Part shown: piece after piece, positions 42,389 to 50,154 of the stretch | Position numbering within the stretch: position 1 is the stretch's first letter | Layout of the letters: every line of letters starts with the position of its first letter | Assembly: GCF_013177695.1 (NCBI RefSeq) | Contig: NZ_WOEY01000027.1 | Location: 62,001 to 126,000 of the forward strand | Reading direction: 5' to 3' | From: Paraburkholderia solitsugae | Lineage (GTDB): Bacteria; Pseudomonadota; Gammaproteobacteria; Burkholderiales; Burkholderiaceae | Length of the DNA: 64,000 nucleotides | Notes under the pieces: model-generated | The model's input: the letters and a program-made list of their open reading frames with translations, nothing else | Databases searched by the model: none | What the model was told of the DNA's origin: nothing | Position numbers and translations under genes: made by a program

Positions 42389-43654
42389 TTGCGGGCGATC
42401 AGGCTTCCGGCGTTCTCAATAGCGGCCAGCTTTGGCACGAGCGCGGCGACGTGGGTGCTGTTGCAGCAGTTCACCGTGCGTGGACTCGTAGCAATCAAAT
42501 TTCTTGCGATCGGCAGGATGCTCGGGCCGTCGGCGATCGGGAGCGTCAGCATCGCGCTACTCGGGGTCGCGATCGCGGAATCCCTTTCCGACACGGGTCT
42601 CCCTCAGGCGGTCATCCAGGGGACCAATACGCCGACTCGTTCAGAACTCGCCGCCGTCTGGACCACGCTCGCGACACGCGGCCTGCTGGTCGCGTTGCTG
42701 CTGATTGCGCTCGCGCCGGTGATGAACAGCCAGTTTCACCTCGGCAATGCACTCGTACTGTTACAGCTTGCGGCAGCGCTGCCTCTGATTCGCGGCGTTG
42801 CATCGCCCGCTTACTTTGTGGTCCAGCGCAATCGCGGCTTCCAGCACATCGCGGGGATCGAAATCGCTGCGGCATTTGTTGATTGCTGCACTGGCCTCGC
42901 GTTCGCGTTCGGCGGAGCGGGCGCCTACTCATTGCTAATCGGCATGATCGTCGGCGAAACGCTGAAAAGCACCCTCACGTGGGCGACGATGAAGCCGCGG
43001 CCGCCGATTCGAGCCGCGTGGTCGGGGATCGGTCATTACATTGGCTTCAGCCGTTGGATCTGGGCGGGGAGCGTCGTGAATCTGCTGCTCAACCAGTTCG
43101 ACAAGGTTGTGGTCGGGAAACTGCTCGGGCCGGCGCAACTGGGCGCGTACCAGATGTCGTCAAAGCTCGCGCAGATGTTGCTGACGGACGCGGCGTTTGC
43201 GATGGGGCAATACCTTTTTCCGACGTTTTCGGCGCAACACCGGCACGACGCGCGCGTGGCGGCGCGGCTTGTCAAGCTGTACCTGGTTGTCGTCGCCTGC
43301 GGCCTGACGATGTTCGTCGTGCTGCTGCGGATGACTGCGGCGCCGCTCTTCGCGTTGATTCTCGGTCCCGCGTGGATGTCGGCGGTCCCGCTCTTCAAAA
43401 TTTTCGTCATCAACATGGCAATCGGCGCATTGATCGCGGTGCTTGTCGCCTACTTGCGCGCGGTCGGCGATGCGAAGGCGACGACGCACGCGTCGCTGAT
43501 ACAGATGGTCATTCTGTTCGCGATCGTGCCGCCTCTGACGCACTTCTGGGGTGTGACGGGAATCGCGTGGTCGATGACGGTGGGCATGGGCTCGGCAGCC
43601 ACGTGGATGCTCTATCGAACCTTGAGGCGGCATAACGCGCCTTCTTTCCCATAG
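42389..43654 (+). CDS. Oligosaccharide flippase (Wzx-like, MOP superfamily)
   Basis: A 421-residue protein with about 12 membrane helices. LQQFTVRGLVAIKFLAIGRMLGPSAIGSVSIALLGVAIAESLSDTGLPQAVIQ and the mid-protein FSRWIWAGSVVNLLLNQFDKVVVGKLLGPAQLGAYQMSSKLAQM are typical of polysaccharide flippases. It should move undecaprenyl-linked repeat units to the periplasm for the Wzy-like polymerase. I infer a TTG start at 42389, seven bases after GGAG, because the frame closes at a TGA (42335-42337) and no ATG or GTG gives an intact first helix. Its last 43 bases overlap the end of the convergent MHS transporter gene. Confidence 0.82.
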   Translation: MRAIRLPAFSIAASFGTSAATWVLLQQFTVRGLVAIKFLAIGRMLGPSAIGSVSIALLGVAIAESLSDTGLPQAVIQGTNTPTRSELAAVWTTLATRGLLVALLLIALAPVMNSQFHLGNALVLLQLAAALPLIRGVASPAYFVVQRNRGFQHIAGIEIAAAFVDCCTGLAFAFGGAGAYSLLIGMIVGETLKSTLTWATMKPRPPIRAAWSGIGHYIGFSRWIWAGSVVNLLLNQFDKVVVGKLLGPAQLGAYQMSSKLAQMLLTDAAFAMGQYLFPTFSAQHRHDARVAARLVKLYLVVVACGLTMFVVLLRMTAAPLFALILGPAWMSAVPLFKIFVINMAIGALIAVLVAYLRAVGDAKATTHASLIQMVILFAIVPPLTHFWGVTGIAWSMTVGMGSAATWMLYRTLRRHNAPSFP

Positions 43655-44922
43655 ACCAGCTGGCGCATCCCAAACGAAGCAACAAACGCGAGCGCCGCGC
43701 CGAACACCAGTAGAAGCGCCGGCGCCGCCATCCAGCCTGTCCTCGCAATGAGCACATTGGCGGCAAGCGGCGCTACGCCCATCGACGTCCCCAGCCCGAT
43801 GTTGATCGCCATTGCTACACCGCTATAGCGCACGCCGACGGGAAATAATTCCGCAATCGCGCAGGCAAACGTTCCGTTCGCAAACGAAGCGACGACCGCA
43901 GCGATCAAAAAGATCACACGCAGATCGGCCTGATGACGGGCCAGCGTCAGATAAAAAACCGGCGCGAACAGAGCGGATAACACGGCGCCGGCCCGGAACA
44001 GATAGCGTCGCGGCAGCACGTCGCCGATGTGCGCAATCAGCAGCATGCAGGCAGAGATCGCCACGACATGCAGCGTCTGAGCGGCGGCAATCCGTTGCGG
44101 TTCATAGTGAAGCAGCCGAAGCCACGCCGGCGCATGCGTAACAATCAGGCCATTGCTGAGCCCGACCAGCATCGACGCAACCATGCCCACGGCAATCGGC
44201 CCACGATAATCGCGTAGCAGAACGGACAGCGGTTTTTGCTCCCGCGCATCGCCAGCCCGCGCATAGGCGTCGGTTTCCGGCAAGGTGCGGCGCAGCAGGA
44301 AGCTGAATAGTCCGATCACGCCGCCGGCGAGAAAGCCGATGCGCCATCCGAACGTGTCGATCTGCGCCGGCGTAAGCGTGCGTTGCTCCACGAGGTTGAT
44401 GCCGACGGCGAGCAGCAACGCCATGTTGACCGCAAAGAACACGATGCCGCACGAGAAGCCCGGTTTCATCCGCGCCGTTTCCACCGCATAGACGATCGCG
44501 CCCGGCAGTTCGCCGCCGACGCAGAATCCTTGCGTGAGCCGCAGCGCGAGCAGCAGAAAAGGGGCCGCCGCGCCCCACATGCGGTACGCCGGCAGGATCG
44601 CGATGAGCAGGGTCGAGAGCGCTGCGACAATCGCCGACCAGGCAAAAACCCGGCGCCGGCCGTACCGATCACCTAGGTGGCCGAAGAAGATGCCGCCTAA
44701 CGGCCTCGCCAGAAAACCCAGCGCAAATACCGCAAACGACAAAGTCACGGTCGACAGACCCGCGCTGGCGGGAAAGAACGCCCGGCCGATCTCCTGCGCG
44801 AAAAAGCCGTAAACGACGACGTCGAAAGTCTCGAGCGCGCCCCCGGTGCTGGTGACGATAATCGTCCAGCGCTGGCGGGCGCGCCTTGTTTCGGTGGGCA
44901 TCGGGGGCGAACTGCCGGTCAT
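43612..44922 (-). CDS. MHS-family (MFS) metabolite/proton symporter
   Basis: A 436-residue transporter with 12 predicted helices. The first loop motif GHLGDRYGRRRVFAWS is the MFS signature, and FDVVVYGFFAQEIGRAFFP near the start is typical of metabolite:H+ symporters (ShiA/ProP-like). The substrate is probably an organic acid or osmolyte, unassigned. I start at ATG 44922 (MTGSSPPM), eight bases after AGGGG, rather than 16 codons upstream. It converges on and overlaps the flippase 3' end by 43 bases, marking the right edge of the EPS locus. Confidence 0.87.
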   Translation of the reverse strand: MTGSSPPMPTETRRARQRWTIIVTSTGGALETFDVVVYGFFAQEIGRAFFPASAGLSTVTLSFAVFALGFLARPLGGIFFGHLGDRYGRRRVFAWSAIVAALSTLLIAILPAYRMWGAAAPFLLLALRLTQGFCVGGELPGAIVYAVETARMKPGFSCGIVFFAVNMALLLAVGINLVEQRTLTPAQIDTFGWRIGFLAGGVIGLFSFLLRRTLPETDAYARAGDAREQKPLSVLLRDYRGPIAVGMVASMLVGLSNGLIVTHAPAWLRLLHYEPQRIAAAQTLHVVAISACMLLIAHIGDVLPRRYLFRAGAVLSALFAPVFYLTLARHQADLRVIFLIAAVVASFANGTFACAIAELFPVGVRYSGVAMAINIGLGTSMGVAPLAANVLIARTGWMAAPALLLVFGAALAFVASFGMRQLVYGKEGALCRLKVR

Positions 44923-45157
44923 GGCCGATCCCCTGAAATCGCTCGTGGAGCGCACCTCGAGCCCGGACACCTCGCCGCGAGAATTAAGGATTTCTTCATT
45001 CAGCCTCCATGGGCGAAACGCTCACGCACAAGCAGCATGTCATCAGGCGTCTCGCTTTAAAACGCCCTTCAGGCTCCCGGTGCATGGGCTCAGGGAATCA
45101 CTCCCCTGGCCGCTCCATGGAGGCCTTTCCTGAATTAACTTTCCGGAGTTAAGCAAA

Positions 45158-45412
45158 ATGAAAACCCTTCGAATTGTGGCCGCCGGCGCCATCGCCTTCG
45201 CCGTTGGCAGCGCTTACGCGCAAGACGCTTCAACGCAAGCGCAGCCTTCCCAGGATTTGGCCACCACCGCGGTAGGCGGCACGCCGTCGACCAGCAGTGA
45301 AATGGGATCGCCGACCGGCAAAAGCCGCCAGCAGGTCTACAACGAACTGATCCAATCGCAGCACAACGGTGAAGCAGACCGCATGAAAGATCTATTCAAA
45401 GGTGGACAATGA
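45158..45412 (+). CDS. Small exported protein, DUF4148-like
   Basis: An 84-residue periplasmic protein: signal peptide LRIVAAGAIAFAVGSAYAQ with AYA cleavage. A Ser/Thr/Gln-rich segment is followed by a helix, KSRQQVYNELIQSQHNGEADRMKDLFKG, that resembles the DUF4148 family common in Burkholderia. Function unknown. It is preceded by GGAG and a 235-base non-coding region, and followed by the convergent regulator gene. Confidence 0.8.
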   Translation: MKTLRIVAAGAIAFAVGSAYAQDASTQAQPSQDLATTAVGGTPSTSSEMGSPTGKSRQQVYNELIQSQHNGEADRMKDLFKGGQ

Positions 45413-45481
45413 ACGACGCATCCGGCGTTGCCTCGCGATCGCCGGATCGCCGGACCTCGGATTCACCGAACAAGATTGTGT

Positions 45482-47245
45482 TCAGAAGCCGGCCCGCTTC
45501 ACCACGCTTCTGAACTGCCCGGCCGAAAGATAGCGCTGAAACCAGGGGTTGTTGCGCAGTTCGCACACACGCGACGAGCGTTCGGCAAGCGCAGCCTCGA
45601 GCCAATGGAACATTTCGGGCGGTCTGGCGAGTCTGGCGTAGATCTCGGCAAGCAGTAGCGGCGAGATGTAGCCCGTGCGGTGCCTCGCGAGCAGATCTTC
45701 CAGAAGCCAGCGTAAGACCGCATCGTGGCCGCCGCTTTCCCACTGGGTGCGGATCGCCTGTGCGCGGGCGTGCGCGCCGCACGAGGCCAGTGCCTCTGTG
45801 GTAGCTTCCACGGCTTCCTTGAACAAGCCCTTGATCTCGAATGCCGTGGCCAATAGCTGATAGATGAGCGGCGAGCGTTCGCTCCGCTCGCCGGAAAAAT
45901 ACTCTTTCATCACTTCGTCGTGACGGCCCGACATCACCAGACCGAAGGCCCGTGAGCCCTTGAACGCGAGCGGATCGATCTGTTCGGCGCGCTTCAATTG
46001 CGCATGTCCTTCCGGCTCGCGTCCGATCGCCAGCAAAGCCCTCGCGTACAGCCTGCGGGCCTCGGGATAGCTGGGGTTCAGGCGCAGCGCTTCAAGAAAC
46101 TCTGCTTCAGCTTTTCGCCAGTCCCAGTCGTAGAAGTAGTGAACCGCAGCCATCGCGTGATGGGCCTCGGGCAGCCCAGGATCCAGTTCCAACGCGCGTT
46201 CGGCTGCAACGCGGGCGAGGGGCCAACCTTGCTCAGGCGGATAAAGACCGTGTACGGTCGTCGAGCCATGAAAGTTCGACAGGCCGACGTAGCCGAGCGC
46301 GTAGGTCGGATCGAGCTCGACTGCGCTCTCGAAGTAGGCTCGGCTGCGAAAAAAATCCTCGCCGCTGATGGCGTGGTGCGCGGAAAACCCCGCATCGAAG
46401 TGCACGCGCCGGTACCAGAAATACCGGCCACGCAAGTAAGCGTCGTGAGCGGCCGGGTCGATGGGCAACCGCCTTGCAAGCATCGTCTGCTGTTGTTCGG
46501 TTAGGGTCGGCGCCACTTCGGCGACCAATGCCGCGCCGATCTCCTTCTGGATATCGAGCACGCTTCGCGACATCGGCTCGTAAGCATGGCTCCAGACCTG
46601 CACCTGATCGGCGCACCGGATCAACTGGGCGAGGATTCGGAAGCGTTCACCTTCCTGAGTCAAGGAGCCCTCGAGGACATAGTCCACCGCGAGCTCGCGC
46701 GCGATCTCGGCAATGCTTTTTTCGGTGCGGCGGTATCGGGCGGCGGTGGTCCTCGCGATGACCATCAATCGGCCAGGCTTGAGCGCGCCGAGCGTGGCGG
46801 ACGTTTCAGCCGCTAACGCATGGCAGAAGCTGTCCTGCGCCGCGTCGCCGGTCATGTTTGCAAAAGGCAGGACGATCACGCGAACGGCGGGCGTTGGGCC
46901 TGGTTGGGATTCGGCGGGTGAAGGCGCCTCGATTCCATCCAGCCGGTAGCCTTTGCCCTTGACTGTCTTGACGTACTGCGGGTTCACCGGATCTTCGTTC
47001 AGGGCGATGCGGATTTTCCGCACCACGGTGTTCAAGCCGTTCTCCGTGTCACGAAAAGAATTCACCCCCCACAAGGCCCGCACGATCTCCGCGCGTGGGA
47101 CGAGTTCTCCTCCTCGCGCCGCCAGAAGGATGAGCAGTTCCATCGGCTTGTGTTCGAGACGCACTTCCTCGCCGGCCCGGCGCAGCTGGTAGCGGTCGAC
47201 GTCGAGTTCGAAGTCGGAGAACCTGACGAGTCCGGGCGTCTTCAT
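45482..47245 (-). CDS. Winged-helix transcriptional regulator with TPR domain (HilA/CadC-like)
   Basis: A 587-residue protein. The N-terminal OmpR/PhoB-type winged helix (about 1-105) shows FELDVDRYQLRRAGEEVRLEHKPMELLILLA and NTVVRKIRIALNEDPVNPQYVKTVKGKGYRL. A TolB-like segment (about 120-270) and several tetratricopeptide repeats (about 290-560) follow. No membrane helix is found, so unlike CadC it is soluble and closer to HilA in plan. It has no phospho-receiver domain. It may sense a ligand or partner through its TPRs. ATG 47245 follows GGAGAG. It faces away from the two-gene unit at 47779 and may control it. Confidence 0.82.
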   Translation of the reverse strand: MKTPGLVRFSDFELDVDRYQLRRAGEEVRLEHKPMELLILLAARGGELVPRAEIVRALWGVNSFRDTENGLNTVVRKIRIALNEDPVNPQYVKTVKGKGYRLDGIEAPSPAESQPGPTPAVRVIVLPFANMTGDAAQDSFCHALAAETSATLGALKPGRLMVIARTTAARYRRTEKSIAEIARELAVDYVLEGSLTQEGERFRILAQLIRCADQVQVWSHAYEPMSRSVLDIQKEIGAALVAEVAPTLTEQQQTMLARRLPIDPAAHDAYLRGRYFWYRRVHFDAGFSAHHAISGEDFFRSRAYFESAVELDPTYALGYVGLSNFHGSTTVHGLYPPEQGWPLARVAAERALELDPGLPEAHHAMAAVHYFYDWDWRKAEAEFLEALRLNPSYPEARRLYARALLAIGREPEGHAQLKRAEQIDPLAFKGSRAFGLVMSGRHDEVMKEYFSGERSERSPLIYQLLATAFEIKGLFKEAVEATTEALASCGAHARAQAIRTQWESGGHDAVLRWLLEDLLARHRTGYISPLLLAEIYARLARPPEMFHWLEAALAERSSRVCELRNNPWFQRYLSAGQFRSVVKRAGF

Positions 47246-47778
47246 CTGCTCTCCAGTGTTATCGAACTCGCGGGTTACTTCGGACTTTATATTAGGTCAC
47301 CTGAAGCGCCTCTGAGGGCCTGTACACCTTCCGTATCCAGGCACGATCGGTCAGTTTGACGAATACGACGGCCATTGCCGCGGCGGCTGACCCGTACGTC
47401 AGTCCGGGTGTAGCGATCGCCTGGATTGATCGCATTCGCATAATCGACGGCTATTTTCTCGTTCGAGTGGGCGTATTAGCTTGCAGTGAATGCCGCACAT
47501 GAAAGCAATTAGAAATTAAATTGATATGTTTTTGTCATGAAGATTGCCGCCTGAATTCGACACGTGCCGCTACTGATCACCAGACCGATCCGAACTCGTG
47601 ATTCGCCGAATTATGGTGAAAAATAGGTGGCACTTCCCGAGTCGCCTGAGTGCCTGTAAAGTCATACAGCGTTTTCGCGGCAGGCCCAAAAATATAGGCG
47701 CCGCGCATATAGCCACAACGATGTCCCGAGCAGTTTGCAAAATCAGTTTTGTAAAACAGGCGTCAAAAGGGGATTCAC
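47246..47778. other. Divergent intergenic region, probable promoters
   Basis: 533 bases between the leftward winged-helix regulator and the rightward coiled-coil membrane-protein gene. AT-rich around 47505-47545. I see no supported gene. An open frame of 68 codons from 47598 is basic, has no ribosome-binding site and overlaps the next gene's start, so I discount it. Confidence 0.5.
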
Positions 47779-48537
47779 ATGTCAGTTGGGAACTCGGTCG
47801 TTGACACGACCACGAGCAGCACCAAATACAAAGTCATCAAGTGGTCGATTATCGGGCTGTGCATCGCTATCGGTGCGCCGCTCGCGATCCTGCTGGTCAA
47901 AGGGATGGTCGGCCTGATCATCGCGGCGGTGATCGGGCTTGCGGCGATCAACTTCGGCCCCGTTCTCGCCATGAAGTTCGCGAACCAGAAAGTCAAGATG
48001 TTCGTGAACGAAGCGACGTCGAACCCAATCGAGACGCTCTACAACGAACTGGCCGAAAAGCAGGAAGGCGCAGAGCGGTTCAAGAAGAGCATTACCGACT
48101 TCCGCACCGAAGTGAAAAACTTCGAAGACAAGACCGCGCAGTTCAAAAAGCAATACCCCGAAGACGCGGCGCGTTTCGAAACTCAACTCGCGACGATGAG
48201 AAAACTGCTCGCTTTTCGTGAGGGGCGCTATAAGCAGGTGCAGGACGAACTCAAGCGATTCTCCGACGCAATCGATCGCGCCAAAGCGCTGTGGGACATG
48301 TCGCAATCCGCGCAACGCATGAACAAGATTGCCGGCATGCAATCCAGCGACACCTTCGCGCAAATCAAAACGGATGCCGCGCTCGACTCCGTGATGAACT
48401 CGGTGAACAAGGCATTTTCCGAAATGGAAACGTCGCTGATGGAAAGTGCGGAAGTGCAGCAAGCCACGGCCGCCACCGAAATGGGCGCGCTCAGTCCGCC
48501 CGCTCAGCAACTCGGCTCGCCCACGGCACCCAAATAA
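47779..48537 (+). CDS. Membrane-anchored coiled-coil protein of unknown function
   Basis: A 252-residue protein I do not recognise. Two hydrophobic helices (about 21-42 and 44-64) form an N-terminal hairpin, after which the rest is predicted soluble. Residues about 85-190 are long amphipathic helices rich in Glu, Lys and Ala with heptad-like spacing, ending in a Met/Ser/Thr-rich tail. Both ends of the hairpin are probably cytoplasmic. It lies 42 bases upstream of the solute-binding/LysM fusion gene and both read the same way, so they are likely one operon. The start follows AAAAGGGG. Confidence 0.7.
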   Translation: MSVGNSVVDTTTSSTKYKVIKWSIIGLCIAIGAPLAILLVKGMVGLIIAAVIGLAAINFGPVLAMKFANQKVKMFVNEATSNPIETLYNELAEKQEGAERFKKSITDFRTEVKNFEDKTAQFKKQYPEDAARFETQLATMRKLLAFREGRYKQVQDELKRFSDAIDRAKALWDMSQSAQRMNKIAGMQSSDTFAQIKTDAALDSVMNSVNKAFSEMETSLMESAEVQQATAATEMGALSPPAQQLGSPTAPK

Positions 48538-48579
48538 TCAGGCGCGCACCGCTCGACCACTCAACTCGATCGAAAAATA

Positions 48580-49734
48580 ATGAAGAAAATTCTGGGTTCG
48601 ATTCTTTTCCTGATCTTGCTGGCTGCCGGTTGGTATATCCACGAAGGCGGCTTCAAAACCCCTAATTACGGCCAGAGCGCCGACAAAGATGCTGCCGCGG
48701 TGAATGGGATAGACACCGGCAACAGCAGCAGCGCCGACGTCAAAACGCCGGCCCCGAGCAACCCGGACGGTTTCGTGCCCAACAAGGACACGCTGAAGTC
48801 GATATTGAGCAACGGTGTCGTTCGTGTCAGCGTCGAGAATCCTTCGCGGCCGTTTTACTCGGAAGACGACGGCAAGCCGCAAGGCTTCAATGTCGACTTC
48901 GCCAATCTCCTGTTCGCCCAGAAGGAATTCACCTCGGGCGACCATCCGGTCATTACGGTCGACACGCATCACGGCGTGGACACGTATCCGGCGGTTCCCG
49001 ATCAACTGACGAAAACCGACAAGCAAGGCAACACCGTCGTCGACGTCGCCATGGACGGCCTGACATTCCCAGACAACACACCGGGCGGCGTCGTCTATTC
49101 GATTCCCTATGTTGAGGACTTCGGCTATTCGTTGATCGTCGCCAAGGGTTCGGCAGTCCGCTCCGCAGCCGATCTCGCGGGCAAAACGGTCGGCGTGCTG
49201 CAGGGCGACCCGGACGTGAAGGCGTTTGTCGAGAAAGCGTTCCCGAATAGCAAAATTGTCGAGCTGTCGGATGCGAGTATCGAAGGGCAGCGATCCTGGA
49301 TGTCGCACTTCCTGGACGAGCATCAGGTCGACGCAATCGTCTACGACTATCCATTCGGCGTATCGGAGATCAAGGGCACCGACCTGACGTTCGCGGTCAC
49401 GAAGCTGGACGGCTCCAACCTTTCGTACAAAATTGGCGTGCGCAAGGAAGACAGTGCGCTGCTGATCTACCTGAATTCCGCGATCGCGAAGGTCAAGCAG
49501 TCGCCGGCCTATCTGGACCTGTTGCGTAAATATTTCATCAGCGACCAGGTGCTGACGACGGCCGCGACCGGTGGTGAGAAGACCTACGTGGTCCGCTCGG
49601 GTGACACGCTGAATGGGATTGCCGCGAGTCAGTTGGGAAGTGGCGCGCGATTTGTCGACGTGCAGAAACGCAATAACCTTCCGAACCCCAACCTCATCCT
49701 GATCGGTCAGCACCTGATCATTCCAGTGCGCTGA
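48580..49734 (+). CDS. Family-3-like solute-binding domain fused to a C-terminal LysM domain
   Basis: A 384-residue protein with an N-terminal membrane anchor or uncleaved signal (ILGSILFLILLAAGWYI, about 4-20) and a Ser/Asn/Pro linker. A substrate-binding region of the periplasmic type (about 65-330) follows: GVVRVSVENPSRPFYSEDDGKPQGFNVDFANLLF, VVDVAMDGLTFPDNTPGGVVYSIPYVEDFGYSLIVAKGSAVRSAADLAGKTVGVLQGDPDVKAFV. A LysM domain ends it (about 338-384; YVVRSGDTLNGIAASQL, QRNNLPNPNLILIGQHLIIP). LysM binds peptidoglycan, so the protein is likely a tethered periplasmic sensor or binding protein rather than an ABC-importer component. No transporter gene is near. Confidence 0.82.
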   Translation: MKKILGSILFLILLAAGWYIHEGGFKTPNYGQSADKDAAAVNGIDTGNSSSADVKTPAPSNPDGFVPNKDTLKSILSNGVVRVSVENPSRPFYSEDDGKPQGFNVDFANLLFAQKEFTSGDHPVITVDTHHGVDTYPAVPDQLTKTDKQGNTVVDVAMDGLTFPDNTPGGVVYSIPYVEDFGYSLIVAKGSAVRSAADLAGKTVGVLQGDPDVKAFVEKAFPNSKIVELSDASIEGQRSWMSHFLDEHQVDAIVYDYPFGVSEIKGTDLTFAVTKLDGSNLSYKIGVRKEDSALLIYLNSAIAKVKQSPAYLDLLRKYFISDQVLTTAATGGEKTYVVRSGDTLNGIAASQLGSGARFVDVQKRNNLPNPNLILIGQHLIIPVR

Positions 49735-49974
49735 CGCCGTAGATTTTTTGCCGGGCGCCCAAGGCCCGGGGTGAACAAAACGCCTTGACCGGGGGTGCGA
49801 GCGCATCGCGCCCCCGCTGTCCCTGTCCCGACGGGCTCGCGTGCACGGGCCCGCCGCAAATCCGCCACTTTTGCATCCATTTCAACCCCCGCTGCGTAAA
49901 TCCCCTCAAGGACGCGCAAACCCCGCCACACCCAACTAACCGATCGCGCGCCCCCAAGATCAGGAGGCGCGCTC

Positions 49975-50079
49975 ATGACCCACCCCGCACCGACCTCACC
50001 CCTGCCGCGGCGGGCCCCGGGTGCCGGCCCCCGCCGAAACCCCGCCACTTTTGCACCCATTCCACCCCCCGCTGCGTAA
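49975..50079 (+). other. Abortive duplicate start codon and 34-codon leader frame
   Basis: The first copy of the duplicated start region retains AGGAGG and ATG in good spacing, so ribosomes could initiate here. The frame runs MTHPAPTSPLPRRAPGAG and on to a stop at 50077-50079, 75 bases before the functional ATG at 50155. Because it shares its initiation signals with the real gene it could act as a leader frame or simply be a relic. I do not call it a gene. Confidence 0.6.
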
Positions 50080-50125
50080 ACCCCCTCAAGGACGCCCAAC
50101 CCCCGCCACACCCAACTAACCGATC

Positions 50126-50152
50126 GCGCGCCCCCAAGATCAGGAGGCGCGC
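50126..50152 (+). promoter_or_regulatory. Hairpin overlapping the ribosome-binding site of the FAD-oxidoreductase gene
   Basis: GCGCGCC (50126-50132) pairs with GGCGCGC (50146-50152). The right arm covers the last two G of the AGGAGG (50142-50147) and the spacer up to the start codon at 50155. Such a stem could limit translation. An identical hairpin precedes the duplicate ATG (49946-49952 with 49966-49972). Confidence 0.5.
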
Positions 50153-50154
50153 TC

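Noticed and set aside
42433..42447. GGCACGAGCGCGGC as a sigma-54 site
   Set aside because: It lies inside the flippase coding sequence and lacks the TT before the final GC.
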